Shown here: one piece after another, positions 8,627 through 19,098 of the stretch
Numbering within the stretch: position 1 is the stretch's first letter
Layout: the number at the start of each line of letters is the position of its first letter
NCBI GenBank assembly: GCA_014804265.1
Contig: JAAVAC010000039.1
Span: forward strand, 1-44,667
Source: Lachnospiraceae bacterium
GTDB lineage: Bacteria > Bacillota > Clostridia > Lachnospirales > Lachnospiraceae
DNA length: 44,667 bases
Reading direction: 5' to 3'
The notes under the pieces: model-generated
Told to the model about the DNA's origin: nothing
Databases searched by the model: none
Seen by the model: only the letters and a program-made list of their open reading frames with translations
Position numbers and translations under genes: made by a program

Positions 8627-9250
8627 ATGAGAGAAATAGACCCAAAGCAAACAAAACGAGCAGCAGCATTTGAACTGTGGATGAAAGCCCCCATGCCTAT
8701 GATAACGATTTTCAAGACATTGGATGTTTCAAATCTTGTAAAAATAAGCCGTAAACATGGCTATAAGTTCAATATGCTGATGTGCTGGTGTATCGGTAAA
8801 GCCGCTTCGCAAATAGAGGAATTCTATTTACTGCCGGTAGATGGGAAACTGATGCAATATGATAGCATTGCTATAAATACAGTGGTTGCAACAAAGGATG
8901 GGGATATTAACACTTGCGATATCCCTTTTTCCAAAGACTTGGCGCAATTTCATCAGGACTACCTGAAACTGACCCATAAGGTACACGATACTTGTAACCC
9001 CCATGATCTGGATGATCAATACATGGTAATAGGCACATCTGCCCTTGTTCAATGTGAGATTGACGGTGCGGTAAACATTTATGCCGGCATCTATAACAAT
9101 CCTTTTATAATCTGGGGCAAATACAAGAGAAAACTGCTAAAGACATCTCTGTCCATATCTTTTCAATTTCATCATACACAGATGGATGGCGGCCACGCCG
9201 CACAATTTCTTGAATGCCTGCAGAAAGAAATAACAACCCTAAAACTATAA
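8627..9250 (+). CDS. CatA-like acyltransferase (chloramphenicol acetyltransferase fold)
   Basis: ATG 8627 follows GGAGGG (8614-8619) at 7 bases; an upstream ATG at 8612 overlaps that site and is rejected. The 207-residue product has the length of a CAT monomer. It ends with the diagnostic FQFHHTQMDGGHAAQFLE, in which H183 and D187 form the HHxxxDG acyl-transfer motif. Earlier FNMLMCWCIGKAA and DSIAINTVV match the CoA-dependent family. True chloramphenicol resistance enzymes carry closer N-terminal motifs than I can see here, so the acceptor may be a different small molecule. It is a monocistronic gene with its own promoter. Confidence 0.8.
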   Translation: MREIDPKQTKRAAAFELWMKAPMPMITIFKTLDVSNLVKISRKHGYKFNMLMCWCIGKAASQIEEFYLLPVDGKLMQYDSIAINTVVATKDGDINTCDIPFSKDLAQFHQDYLKLTHKVHDTCNPHDLDDQYMVIGTSALVQCEIDGAVNIYAGIYNNPFIIWGKYKRKLLKTSLSISFQFHHTQMDGGHAAQFLECLQKEITTLKL

Positions 9251-9431
9251 ACAAAATCCAGTCTGCCAGACCAGAAAACCAAGACCCCGCCCCTTCTGCC
9301 CTCACAATTTTGCCATCAAGAGTTTATAAAACTTTAACAGAACCTTAACATCTTTCCCAAAACACTGATAAAATCCAGCAAAAACGGGCATCCTATCCTG
9401 AATTTCCATTCCAAAAACCGGCAGGTAAAGA

Positions 9432-9459
9432 TTGCAATTTTATGGATTTCGTATATAAT
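9432..9459 (+). promoter_or_regulatory. secA promoter
   Basis: TTGCAA (9432-9437) and TATAAT (9454-9459) with a 16-base spacer, 69 bases before the secA ATG. Bases 9251-9431 contain no gene I can support. Confidence 0.7.
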
Positions 9460-9527
9460 GATTAAGGAAAGTCTCCATTTTCCGGAATAGGGGACAAATT
9501 ACGGTTTAAAAGGTTAAGGAGTTTGCA

Positions 9528-12092
9528 ATGAATATTGTACAAAAAGTTTTTGGTACTCATAGTGAAAGGGAATTAAAAAGAATTGAGCCAATCGTGCAAA
9601 AGATAGAATCTTTCAGGGATTCCATGATGGCGCTTTCCGATGAAGAGCTGAAAGGAAAGACAAAGGAATTTAAAAACCGGCTTGCAGAAGGTGAGACCCT
9701 GGATGATATTCTTCCCGAGGCTTATGCTGTTGTCCGGGAAGCGGGACGAAGAGTATTGAATATGGAGCATTACAGAGTACAGCTGATTGGTGGTATCATT
9801 CTGCACCAGGGCCGTATTTCTGAAATGAAGACAGGTGAAGGTAAGACATTGGTATCCACCCTGCCGGCTTATTTAAATGCGCTGGAGGGAAAAGGGGTAC
9901 ATATCGTTACCGTCAATGACTATCTGGCAAAGCGTGATGCGGAATGGATGGGACAGGTTCATGAGTTCTTAGGTCTTACCGTAGGCGTGGTTTTGAATGA
10001 TATGAAGGCAGAAGAGCGAAGGGAAGCCTATAACTGTGACATCACTTATGTGACCAACAATGAGCTTGGCTTTGATTATCTGCGTGACAATATGGTTATT
10101 TATAAAGAACAGTTGGTACTGCGCGACCTGCATTATGCCATTATTGACGAGGTGGACTCTGTATTGATTGATGAGGCAAGAACACCTCTTATCATTTCCG
10201 GTCAGAGCGGCAAGTCTACCAAGCTCTACGAGGCATGTGACATACTGGCAAGACAGTTGAAGCGGGGCGAGGATCAGGAAGAACAGTCCAAAATCGATAT
10301 CATGATGGGAATCGAGCAGGAGGAAACCGGAGACTTTATCGTAAACGAAAAGGACAAGGTAGTGAACCTGACTGCGGAAGGTGTCACCAAGGTAGAACGC
10401 TTCTTCCAGATTGAAAACCTGGCAGACCCGGAAAATCTGGAAATCCAGCACAATATCATCTTAGCACTTCGTGCCCATAATTTAATGTTCAGGGATCAGG
10501 ATTATGTAGTAAAAGATGATAAGGTCTTAATCGTAGATGAATTTACCGGACGTATCATGCCGGGAAGACGTTATTCCGACGGACTTCATCAGGCGATAGA
10601 GGCAAAAGAGCATGTAAAGGTTAAGCGGGAAAGCAAGACGTTAGCAACCATTACCTTCCAGAACTTCTTCAATAAGTTTAAAAAGAAAGCTGGTATGACA
10701 GGTACGGCTCTTACAGAAGAAAAGGAATTCAGGGATATTTACGGAATGGATGTTATCGAAATCCCAACGAACCGTCCGGTAGCCAGAATCGATATGCAGG
10801 ACTGCGTATATAAGACAAAGAAGGAAAAGCTCCATGCGGTAGTGGAAGAGGTACAGAAAGCCCATGAAAAGGGACAGCCTGTACTGGTAGGTACGATTAC
10901 CATCGAGGCATCCGAGGAAATCAGCAAGCTGTTAAATAAAAAAGGCATTCCCCATAAGGTGCTGAACGCAAAATTCCATGAGATGGAGGCGGAAATCGTA
11001 GCGGATGCAGGTATTCACGGCAACGTGACCATTGCCACCAACATGGCAGGCCGTGGTACGGACATCAAGCTGGATGAGGAATCAAAAGAGGCAGGCGGGC
11101 TGAAGATCATCGGTACGGAAAGACATGAATCCAGACGTATCGATAACCAGTTAAGAGGACGTTCCGGACGTCAGGGAGACCCGGGCGAATCCAGATTCTT
11201 CATTTCCTTAGAGGATGATTTGATGCGTCTCTTTGGTTCCGATAAGATGCTGAACATGTTCAATGCCCTTGGCATTCCGGAGAATCAGGAAATCGAACAC
11301 GGTATGCTGACTAAGGCCATTGAAGGCGCCCAGAAGAAAATTGAAAGCAATAACTTTGGCATTCGTAAGAATCTGCTGGAATACGACCAGGTCATGAATG
11401 AACAAAGAGAAATCATATATGCAGAGCGGCTTCGTGTGCTGAATGGCGAAAGCATGCGGGATGTTATCTATAAGATGATTACCGATGTGGTGGAAAGCTC
11501 TGTAGATATGGTAATCGGTGACGAAGGAAGCAGCGAAGACTGGGATTTAAAGGAACTGAACCAGGTACTTCTGCCAATCATTCCTATCCAGCCGGTAAAG
11601 ACTCCGGACGTGGCAAAATGCAAGAAAAACGAGCTGCGCCACAAGTTAAAGGAAGAGGCTGTGAAGCTGTATGAAAGCAAAGAAGCCGAATTCCCGGAGC
11701 CAGAAGCGCTTCGTGAAATAGAACGTGTCATCTTACTGAAAGTAATCGACCGGAAATGGATGGATCATATTGACGATATGGACCAGCTCCGCCAGGGGGT
11801 AGGCTTACAGGCATATGGACAGAGAGATCCATTGGTAGAATATAAGCTAAGCGGTTATGAAATGTTTGACGGTATGACGGACAGCATTCGGGAAGATACC
11901 CTACGTCTCCTCTTCCATGTAAAGGTGGAGCAGAAGGTAGAGAGAGAACAGGTAGCGAAAGTCACAAGCACCAATAAGGATGATTCTGCACCAAAGGGAC
12001 CAGTCAAACGTGAAGAAGCAAAGATATATCCCAACGATCCATGTCCATGCGGCAGCGGCAAAAAGTATAAGCAATGCTGCGGCAGGAAATAA
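9528..12092 (+). CDS. secA: Preprotein translocase ATPase SecA
   Basis: The 854-residue protein is a full-length SecA. It has Walker [10 protein letters not shown] (residues 100-108), [19 protein letters not shown] with DEVD at 207-210, the preprotein cross-linking region, helicase motifs [10 protein letters not shown] and [15 protein letters not shown], and the C-terminal zinc/SecB-type tail [14 protein letters not shown] with Cys839, 841, 850 and 851. It drives Sec-dependent export through SecYEG. The ribosome site AAGGAG lies 7 bases before ATG 9528. prfB follows in the same direction; the secA-prfB order is common in Firmicutes. Confidence 0.98.
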   Translation: MNIVQKVFGTHSERELKRIEPIVQKIESFRDSMMALSDEELKGKTKEFKNRLAEGETLDDILPEAYAVVREAGRRVLNMEHYRVQLIGGIILHQGRISEMKTGEGKTLVSTLPAYLNALEGKGVHIVTVNDYLAKRDAEWMGQVHEFLGLTVGVVLNDMKAEERREAYNCDITYVTNNELGFDYLRDNMVIYKEQLVLRDLHYAIIDEVDSVLIDEARTPLIISGQSGKSTKLYEACDILARQLKRGEDQEEQSKIDIMMGIEQEETGDFIVNEKDKVVNLTAEGVTKVERFFQIENLADPENLEIQHNIILALRAHNLMFRDQDYVVKDDKVLIVDEFTGRIMPGRRYSDGLHQAIEAKEHVKVKRESKTLATITFQNFFNKFKKKAGMTGTALTEEKEFRDIYGMDVIEIPTNRPVARIDMQDCVYKTKKEKLHAVVEEVQKAHEKGQPVLVGTITIEASEEISKLLNKKGIPHKVLNAKFHEMEAEIVADAGIHGNVTIATNMAGRGTDIKLDEESKEAGGLKIIGTERHESRRIDNQLRGRSGRQGDPGESRFFISLEDDLMRLFGSDKMLNMFNALGIPENQEIEHGMLTKAIEGAQKKIESNNFGIRKNLLEYDQVMNEQREIIYAERLRVLNGESMRDVIYKMITDVVESSVDMVIGDEGSSEDWDLKELNQVLLPIIPIQPVKTPDVAKCKKNELRHKLKEEAVKLYESKEAEFPEPEALREIERVILLKVIDRKWMDHIDDMDQLRQGVGLQAYGQRDPLVEYKLSGYEMFDGMTDSIREDTLRLLFHVKVEQKVEREQVAKVTSTNKDDSAPKGPVKREEAKIYPNDPCPCGSGKKYKQCCGRK

Positions 12093-12114
12093 GGAAGGGA
12101 TTTATATAGGATTC

Positions 12115-12146
12115 CATATGGCACTCTGATAGTAGGGTGCCATATG
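12115..12146 (+). other. Perfect 10-bp hairpin between secA and prfB
   Basis: CATATGGCAC (12115-12124) and GTGCCATATG (12137-12146) are exact complements around a 12-base loop. There is no T-run, so it is not a standard terminator. It may modulate read-through or stabilise the message between the two genes. Confidence 0.55.
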
Positions 12147-12174
12147 ATAAATGATTAAGAAGGTGGTGAACGCA

Positions 12175-13288
12175 GTGGTAGAATTAGACCAGTTAAAACA
12201 GGAATTATTATCCTATGAAACTCCATTAGCGGAAGTGAGGGATTCACTTTGACTTAGCAAATAAGTCAAAGCGGGTGGAAGAGCTGGAAATGGAAATGGA
12301 GGCTCCTGACTTCTGGGACAATCCGGAAAGAGCCCAGGCATTTTCCAAAGAATTAAAAAGCTTAAAAGATACCATTTCTATTTATAATGGATTGAAAAGC
12401 CAGTACGAGGATATCGAAACCCTAATTGAAATGGGATATGAAGAAAATGATGCGGAGCTGGCAGCGGAAGCAAAAGCCGAGATGGAAGAATTTGTCCAGA
12501 CCTATGAAAATATCCGCATTCAGACACTTTTGTCAGGAGAATATGACAATTGCAATGCCATTTTAAAGCTCAATGCAGGAGCAGGCGGTACCGAAAGCTG
12601 CGACTGGTCAGGAATGCTCTACCGCATGTATACCAGATGGGCGGAAAGAAAAGGCTTTTCCATAGAAGTGCTGGATATGCTGGATGGAGACGAAGCGGGT
12701 ATCAAGTCCGTTACTTTCCAGATTAACGGAGAAAATGCCTATGGTTATTTAAAGGCGGAAAAAGGAGTGCACCGCCTTGTGCGCATTTCTCCTTTCAATG
12801 CACAGGGAAAACGTCAGACCTCTTTTGTTTCCCTGGACGTTATGCCGGATATTGAAGAGGATGTAGACGTGGAGATCAATGATGATGACCTTCGTATTGA
12901 CACCTACCGAAGCTCCGGTGCAGGCGGACAGCACATCAACAAGACTTCCTCGGCTATCCGCATTACCCATATTCCTACCGGAACCGTGGTGCAGTGCCAG
13001 AATGAAAGAAGCCAGCATATGAACAAGGATAAGGCTATGCAGATGCTGCGGGCGAAGCTTTATTTATTGAAGCAGGAAGCCAATGCAGAAAAGCTTTCCG
13101 ATATCCGGGGCGAGGTTACGGAAATCGGATGGGGCAATCAGATCCGCTCCTATGTAATGCAGCCCTATACCATGGTAAAGGATCACAGGACCAATGCGGA
13201 GACGGGAAATGTGGATGCGGTGTTAGACGGAGCCATTGATTTGTTCGTAAATGCTTATCTGAAGTGGAAAGCAAGTGAGGCTTCCTAA
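12175..13288 (+). CDS. prfB: Peptide chain release factor 2 (programmed +1 frameshift)
   Basis: Translation starts at GTG 12175 (MVELDQLKQELLSYETPLAE...) behind AAGAAGGTGG; an in-frame ATG at 12151 is possible. The zero frame hits TGA at 12250-12252 in CTT TGA C. Skipping T12250 continues in the frame that runs to TAA 13288, giving 25 + 345 = 370 residues, the normal RF2 length. The stop-recognition tripeptide SPF falls at residues 205-207 and the catalytic GGQ at 250-252, in the same positions as E. coli RF2. RF2 terminates at UGA and UAA; low RF2 favours the shift, an autoregulatory loop known for this gene. An AGGG upstream of the slip acts as the internal Shine-Dalgarno. A terminator follows. 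Confidence 0.96.
12234..12253 (+). promoter_or_regulatory. prfB: RF2 +1 frameshift signal
   Basis: GTGAGG, GATTCA and CTTTGAC form the recoding site: a Shine-Dalgarno-like GAGGGA, then the slippery CTT codon, in-frame TGA (12250-12252) and C as the fourth base, a poor termination context. Reading resumes at GAC 12251-12253. Confidence 0.93.
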
Positions 13289-13340
13289 GTGCAGGCGTGA
13301 CAGCATGAGATTGAAAATAGGAATAGGCAATTTTTATAAG

Positions 13341-13390
13341 AAAAAGAGGAGAACCCAAATGACAGATGGTTTGGGGGCTTCTCTTTTTTT
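13341..13390 (+). terminator. prfB: Terminator after prfB
   Basis: An A-rich AGAGGAGAACCCAAA arm pairs imperfectly with TTTGGGGGCTTCTCT (13370-13384) and is followed by seven or more T. Position and T-run support an intrinsic terminator. Confidence 0.75.
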
Positions 13391-13473
13391 ATGTAAACAA
13401 ATAGGAATTGTTTAATTTATCTAATATTGTATCGGAAATTTTATGAATATTTCACTAATCTTAAAAAAGACTA

Positions 13474-13502
13474 TTGATTAAATTCGTAATAAATAGTATA
13501 TT
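13474..13502 (+). promoter_or_regulatory. Promoter of the LRR-lipase gene
   Basis: TTGATT (13474-13479) and TATATT (13497-13502) have a 17-base spacer and lie 23 bases before the ATG at 13526. AAGGAA at 13510 is a plausible ribosome site. Confidence 0.55.
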
Positions 13503-13525
13503 AAAATGAAGGAATTGAAAATACA

Positions 13526-13723
13526 ATGAAAAGGAATGGGGAAAAGGCTATGAAAACACGGGGAAGAAAACTATTTTGGATACTAACATTGGTTATGCTG
13601 GTAGGATGCGCTTTTGTAGGAAATGGAATGGTAGTCTGTGCGGAAGAAATGGAAGAGGAAGAGGAAATCGTACCGGTAGAAATCAGTGCTGCGACATTTC
13701 CAGATGAGTACTTTCGAGATTAG
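13526..13723 (+). pseudogene. N-terminal fragment (signal peptide) of the giant LRR-lipase protein, ending in an in-frame TAG
   Basis: The frame starts at ATG 13526 (or ATG 13550) and encodes a basic start, a hydrophobic core ILTLVMLVGCAFVGNGMVV and a cleavage-like VCA-EE, so the product is exported through Sec. LVGC inside the core also resembles a lipobox, which leaves a lipoprotein reading open. An acidic stretch and FPDEYFRD follow, then TAG at 13721-13723. The same frame continues without interruption for 1,781 codons. In this repeat family the segment normally reads FPDE.FR.YV...FD.D.DG, so the TAG sits where Tyr is expected (TAC/TAT to TAG, one base). As it stands this would give a 65-residue secreted stub. 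Confidence 0.8.
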
Positions 13724-16700
13724 GTGTCGAGCACATTTGACAGGGATCGGGATGGAATATTGTCTGTAAAGGAAATAGAAAGAGTACAAACGATTACTTT
13801 AAGGGAAGGCAACCAGTTGAATGTTTCAAATCTGTCGGGAATAGAGTATTTTATAAATTTAACTAGGTTTAATTGCTATGATATCTCAGTAGAAAAATTA
13901 GATTTAGGAAAAAACCAGAAACTGAACTCCATTGTCTGTAGTGGAAATTCCATCAAACAATTGGATGTAAGTAAGAATGAAGAATTGGTAACCATTGTTT
14001 GTACAAATTGTCCTTTGGAGGAATTGGATGTAAGTCATAATGAAAGGCTGATGAGTCTTAGATGTACAAATTGCGGGCTAAAACAACTGGATGTGAGTAA
14101 GAATAAAAAACTTCAAGAATTATTTTGTTATGATAATGAATTGCAAAATCTGGATTTAAGCAATAATCAATTCTTAAAGATAGTGCAGTGTCATAACAAT
14201 AAGATAGAAACTATTTCTTTTGCGAATCAGAGTAACCTTGAAACATTATGGTGTTTCGATAATAAATTAAAGAATATTGATACAGAAAAGTTATTGTGTT
14301 TACAGAATTTGGAATGTAATAATAATGAACTTAAAAGAATTGATACCTCCCATAATCTATATTTGGAACGGTTATTTTTCGATAATCATAAAGACATTGA
14401 ATTTGATATTAGTAAAAATACTGAATTAGTCGGTTTGTCATGTGATGGATGTGGAATTGAAGAACTGGACGTATCAAATAACAAGAAGCTAGAAGGATTG
14501 AATTGCTCTAATAACTCTTTGAAAGAATTAGATATATCATTTTTACAAAAATTGAGATCCCTTAAATGTAATAATAATAAATTGAAGGAATTAGAAATAT
14601 CAAGCTGCCTTGAGTTATATAAATTAGATTGTTCAAATAATGAAATTGAAAATAATAATTTGGTACTTCCCCCAAATGTCCATACAGTAGACTGTTCTCA
14701 TAACAAGTTACAATATTTGTATTTAAGAAATACAAATGTGGCAGAATTAAACTGCGCATTCAATCAATTAAAAGGAATCTATATCTATTCGACTAATAAA
14801 CTATATAAGTTGGATTGCTCGGATAATTTATTGCCATATTTAGATACAAGAAATGCTGCGGGTTTGGAATATTTATATTGTTCAAATAACAAGATAGGAC
14901 AATTACATACTAATTCAGAAGTACGGCTCATAGAATGTGAAAACAATATAATAAGAAACCTAACTTTGAGCGGACAACTTCATTATCTGATTTGTACCAA
15001 TAATGAGATGGAAAGCTTAGATGTGGAAAAGTGTTTGTCATTGGAGATATTGAAGTGCTCAAACAACAATTTAAGCAACTTGGAATTGCAAGCAAATGAG
15101 TCATTAAGAACTTTATATTGTAATAATAATAAATTGACCTCTTTGAATCTAGAAAACAATCCGTCTTTGAATCAACTGGAATGTTCAAATAATCATTTGA
15201 CGAATCTGAATTTAGAAAGGAATACGAAACTTGGATATTTGCAATGCAAAAACAATGAATACGCAGTCTCTCAAGAAAGTCAGCTAGACTTGTCAACCCT
15301 TCCGGGCTTTAAGATTGAAAAGGCATCCTTATGGAAAAATGCAACGCTTGTAAAACCGATTCTGTTTGTGATGGACAGTGAGCTTCCAGTTACTTATACC
15401 TATAACGTAGGGCAAAAACTGAAAGCAAATTTTAAGATTAGTTTTGATAAGGCTCCCAGCCAGATATATAATTTTTCATATTCTCCCACTGTCTATAACC
15501 AAAAGCTGGCTGAAGATTCTGCGCTATATTCCATGCTTGCCTATGATGAGCATCGGGTAACGGAGGGCGGGCAGTTTTATGTGCAGGAAAAGGGCAGGCA
15601 AAACTATCCGAGCCTGCTGTTAGGACAGTTAAAGAAGGATGGTTTCTATAATTGCAGTCATTATAATTACAGAGATGGCAATCCGCATAACTGCAGCTAT
15701 ACCTTTGCCACAAGAAACGTGAAATATAATGGAGTAACAAAAACACAAATACTTGTCTGCATCCGAGGGACAGATAGCGTGGAATGGGAAGGTAATATGG
15801 AACTGACGGGCACGGATTATAATAGCAATTATGCAGATACGCATTATAGCTTTGAGAAAGCCAGCAATGATATAGCAGCATCCTTGTATAATTACATAGC
15901 GACGATTAAGAAAAAAGGAGTGGACACCAATCAGTGCGTCATTTGGGTAACGGGACACAGCCGGGGAGGAGCGGTAGCCAATCTGTTGGCAGCGAAGTTG
16001 ACTGATTCTGGGAGTGATAGTATAGGAAGTGTTTTTGGTTATACATATGCAACTGTCAATACTACTACCAAATATAATGATAAGAGCTATCGCAACATAT
16101 TCAATCATTGTTTCGCAGATGATTTTGTGCCGAACGTGCCTTTTGAAGAGTGGGGGTATGGAAATTATGGGACTACTTATGTTGTAAATGCGGATTATGC
16201 TTATCAGGCAGGGCAGAAAGCAACGGAGGGAGTATATAGACAATTTAAGGATGGGATGGATAGATATATTGGTTTGGGGAGTAAGAGAAAAGAAAAGAGT
16301 GGGGCTGATTTTAATTATAAAGAGACAAGTAAAATGCTTACACATGTTATAAAGTATTGGAAGGATATAAAGGAATATTATGATGAGAAAACAATATGGG
16401 GGGATAATGATAAGCTAGATGTAAGTTTGTATACTTTTTTTCATAATGGCATTGCGAAATTGGCGCAAGGAAAAATGTCTTACTTATTAAATAGTTCATT
16501 ATATACAAATATGTATCATCCTCTTGGTAAAGTGTTTTTCTTTTTTGTGAATGGGAATTCGTTTAAGCATAATATCAATGATACTCACCAATCCTACACC
16601 TACTATCTGGCGACAAAGCTGGGATTATTTAGTACTTCAAACTCAGCTTCCTTAGCTACTAATAATACCAATTTGGAAATATCCAAATTGGGACAATCTC

Positions 16701-19069
16701 AAGATGTAATGGAAAAGGAACAGGAAGCTATAGAAAATTTTGATTCACTATCAGGAAATTCAATAGATTACTACGCAGTTTCTACAAATAGTGTTTCTCA
16801 AAACACCGTTTCCGAAAATCATGCACCAGAAAATGAGAATATTTATGGAGGAAGCATTCCAAATGGAAGAGTAGGAGCAAGTGAGGAAGATGAAAGGACA
16901 GTACTTACCGATGAGGAAGAAAAAGAAAGACTTATTCAGTTTGCAATACTGGGCGAGAATAAAGATAGACTGGGCTGGAATCTGTCGGATAACAGTACAT
17001 GGGTCGGAATTGAATTTGATGAAGATGGCTATGTGATATCTATAGACATCCCCTATAAGGAACTGACTGGAGTTTTAGATGTAAGCAGATTTAGTAAGTT
17101 AAAGCTAATCAATTGTGAGGGAAATGAGCTGACATCCCTCATATTAGACGATTGTGTTTCTCTTGTTCAGGCAGAATGCTATTATAACGTATTACAAACA
17201 TTGCAGATAAAAAACTGCGAGAATCTTCAATATTTAGATTGTGATGGAAATGAATTAGAAGAGCTTGATTTGAGTGCATGCACGAACCTGATAGAGCTTA
17301 TTTGCAGCAATAATGAGTTGACATATCTGGATGTATCGTTACAGTCACAATTAGATGTGCTATCCTGTCAGGAAAACAGACTTACGAGCATTGTGCTTCC
17401 AGAAACTAACAGTCTGTCAAGAATTAATTGTGAATATAATTATTTAAAGGATTTATCTCAGTTTGAAGCTCTTGCACAAAATACGGATGTCTGGGTGCTC
17501 TATAGAGACCAGAAAGTGCCGGAAGACGCAGTATATGCAGCCTCTGATCTGGAGAATTTAAAAAGGCTTGCAAATACAGACGAAAATTTAAAGAAGCTTG
17601 GCTGGAGCTTGGAAGCTCCTACCACATGGGATGGCATAACATGGCGCTATGTGGGCGGAACATATTATGTGGAGGATATTCAATTAGCAAATAGGAACTT
17701 GACTGGTAACCTGCAGTTTTCTAATATGGAACAGCTACAGTCTATTACCCTTGCAGAAAATTCCATAAGCGGTTTGGAAATTAATCAGTGTGCAAAGCTG
17801 GAATGTGTAAACTGCATGGAAAATGAAATTGAGGAATTGTCCCTGACTAACTGTAACAGTCTTTGGAAAATACTTGGATATTATAACTACTTAAAGAATG
17901 AAAACGTGGAGAAAATACTTGAGGACTTTGGGATAAAAGAAGATTCCGTTATTGAACTGCATTCACAGTACATAAAAGGAGCAAAGGAAGAATTTTCTTC
18001 AAAGGAGATGAAAGCCATACTGGAGCTTGTAAATGGAAAGGAAAATGAGGGACAATTTCAGCTTTCCGAGGAAGAGCCGGGAAGATGGGATTATGTAAAA
18101 TGGGAAAAACAGGCGGACAATCTGTATCATATTACGGAAATTGATTTTTCCGGCTTGTGGATTGGCGGAACATTAGATTTAGCTAGCTTTACGGCATTAA
18201 AGTATATTGATTGTGATAATACAAATTTGGAAGAAGTGATTTTGCCGGATTCCCTGGAAACAATTACGGCACAGGCATTTTTGGACTGTAAATTGCTAAA
18301 AAAGGTCACCATACCTGCCAGTGTAAAAACAATAGAGGAATATGCATTTGCAAGGTGCAGTAATTTGGCAGAGGTGCTGTTTTACAGCAAAAATGCAGCA
18401 ATGGATAGCAACAGCTTTTATAAAAGTACCTCCATTAGAAGCATATCATGTTACCGGAATACCGCAGAAGCAGATTTTGCTTATGAGAGCCAGCCGACTT
18501 TTTCCTATTGGGACAAAAACGGGGAAAATGATAAGGAAAATAACGATGAACCAAGTAAACAGCCAGTAACTGATAAGCCATTGCCAGATAACAAAACAAA
18601 TATTCCAGCATTGAAAAAAGGAGATATCAGAATAAAGGGAAGTGGAAAATATAAAATCACGAAGGTTGGAAAAGGTTACGGAACGGTGATCTATTTGAAA
18701 TGCACCAATAAAAAGATAAAAAGTGTTACCATTCCAAGTACCATTACCATTGACAAACAAAAGTTCAAGGTAACGGAAATTGGAGAAAAAGCATTTTACG
18801 GCTGTAAAAAGCTAAAGAACGTAAGCATAGGCAAACATATAGTGAAAATACGGAAATCAGCTTTTGCAAAATGTCCAAAACTAAAAACGATAAAGATACA
18901 ATCTCTTTCTTTAAAATCCGTTGGTAAAAATGCGTTTAAGGAAATTTCTAAGAATGCGACCATATCGGTTCCAAAAGCAAAGCAGAAAAAATATACTGCA
19001 ATATTGAGAAAAAAGGCAGTGGGATTAAGTAAAAATGCGAAGATTAAGGCGGTAGGAAAGAAGAAATAG
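13724..19069 (+). CDS. Body of a very large exported leucine-rich-repeat protein with a class 3 lipase-like domain
   Basis: These 1,781 codons continue the preceding fragment in frame after the TAG. Residues here count from 13724. An EF-hand-like loop DRDRDGILSVKE comes first. Residues ~25-520 hold many ~21-residue leucine-rich repeats of the type LDVSNNKKLEGLNCSNNSL. Residues ~590-965 form an alpha/beta-hydrolase of the lipase_3/Mbeg1-like kind, with CIRGTDS, nucleophile elbow VTGHSRGGAVANLLAAKL (Ser746), an acidic FADDFVPNVPF (Asp799/800) and a possible catalytic His near 955. An Asn/Ser-rich linker follows, then further leucine-rich repeats (~1106-1250 and ~1310-1390), BspA-like LRR_5 repeats (~1470-1570, ITAQAFLDCKLLKKVTIPASVKTI) and a Lys-rich C-terminus. 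No LPxTG is seen. The GTG at 13724 has no ribosome site, so without read-through or reversion the body may not be made. Substrate and role are unknown; a surface-attached or secreted lipase/adhesin is the best guess. Confidence 0.75.
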   Translation: MSSTFDRDRDGILSVKEIERVQTITLREGNQLNVSNLSGIEYFINLTRFNCYDISVEKLDLGKNQKLNSIVCSGNSIKQLDVSKNEELVTIVCTNCPLEELDVSHNERLMSLRCTNCGLKQLDVSKNKKLQELFCYDNELQNLDLSNNQFLKIVQCHNNKIETISFANQSNLETLWCFDNKLKNIDTEKLLCLQNLECNNNELKRIDTSHNLYLERLFFDNHKDIEFDISKNTELVGLSCDGCGIEELDVSNNKKLEGLNCSNNSLKELDISFLQKLRSLKCNNNKLKELEISSCLELYKLDCSNNEIENNNLVLPPNVHTVDCSHNKLQYLYLRNTNVAELNCAFNQLKGIYIYSTNKLYKLDCSDNLLPYLDTRNAAGLEYLYCSNNKIGQLHTNSEVRLIECENNIIRNLTLSGQLHYLICTNNEMESLDVEKCLSLEILKCSNNNLSNLELQANESLRTLYCNNNKLTSLNLENNPSLNQLECSNNHLTNLNLERNTKLGYLQCKNNEYAVSQESQLDLSTLPGFKIEKASLWKNATLVKPILFVMDSELPVTYTYNVGQKLKANFKISFDKAPSQIYNFSYSPTVYNQKLAEDSALYSMLAYDEHRVTEGGQFYVQEKGRQNYPSLLLGQLKKDGFYNCSHYNYRDGNPHNCSYTFATRNVKYNGVTKTQILVCIRGTDSVEWEGNMELTGTDYNSNYADTHYSFEKASNDIAASLYNYIATIKKKGVDTNQCVIWVTGHSRGGAVANLLAAKLTDSGSDSIGSVFGYTYATVNTTTKYNDKSYRNIFNHCFADDFVPNVPFEEWGYGNYGTTYVVNADYAYQAGQKATEGVYRQFKDGMDRYIGLGSKRKEKSGADFNYKETSKMLTHVIKYWKDIKEYYDEKTIWGDNDKLDVSLYTFFHNGIAKLAQGKMSYLLNSSLYTNMYHPLGKVFFFFVNGNSFKHNINDTHQSYTYYLATKLGLFSTSNSASLATNNTNLEISKLGQSQDVMEKEQEAIENFDSLSGNSIDYYAVSTNSVSQNTVSENHAPENENIYGGSIPNGRVGASEEDERTVLTDEEEKERLIQFAILGENKDRLGWNLSDNSTWVGIEFDEDGYVISIDIPYKELTGVLDVSRFSKLKLINCEGNELTSLILDDCVSLVQAECYYNVLQTLQIKNCENLQYLDCDGNELEELDLSACTNLIELICSNNELTYLDVSLQSQLDVLSCQENRLTSIVLPETNSLSRINCEYNYLKDLSQFEALAQNTDVWVLYRDQKVPEDAVYAASDLENLKRLANTDENLKKLGWSLEAPTTWDGITWRYVGGTYYVEDIQLANRNLTGNLQFSNMEQLQSITLAENSISGLEINQCAKLECVNCMENEIEELSLTNCNSLWKILGYYNYLKNENVEKILEDFGIKEDSVIELHSQYIKGAKEEFSSKEMKAILELVNGKENEGQFQLSEEEPGRWDYVKWEKQADNLYHITEIDFSGLWIGGTLDLASFTALKYIDCDNTNLEEVILPDSLETITAQAFLDCKLLKKVTIPASVKTIEEYAFARCSNLAEVLFYSKNAAMDSNSFYKSTSIRSISCYRNTAEADFAYESQPTFSYWDKNGENDKENNDEPSKQPVTDKPLPDNKTNIPALKKGDIRIKGSGKYKITKVGKGYGTVIYLKCTNKKIKSVTIPSTITIDKQKFKVTEIGEKAFYGCKKLKNVSIGKHIVKIRKSAFAKCPKLKTIKIQSLSLKSVGKNAFKEISKNATISVPKAKQKKYTAILRKKAVGLSKNAKIKAVGKKK

Positions 19070-19098
19070 GGAAGAATAATTGGTTTTTGGAGGGAATT

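Noticed and set aside
9969-10451. 160-codon open frame on the minus strand within secA
   Set aside because: Antisense shadow of a well-supported secA; no ribosome site or family match.
13721-13723. TAG decoded as pyrrolysine or a changed genetic code
   Set aside because: Several genes here end normally at TAG or other stops and no Pyl genes are visible; the site aligns with Tyr in relatives, so a nonsense change is simpler.
13850-15300. Periodic DNA resembling a tandem-repeat or CRISPR array
   Set aside because: The ~63-base period is the coding image of 21-residue leucine-rich repeats; repeats are diverged and there are no spacers.
15629-16345. 238-codon open frame on the minus strand within the LRR-lipase gene
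   Set aside because: Antisense to the lipase domain; composition is that of a complement of AT-rich coding DNA.
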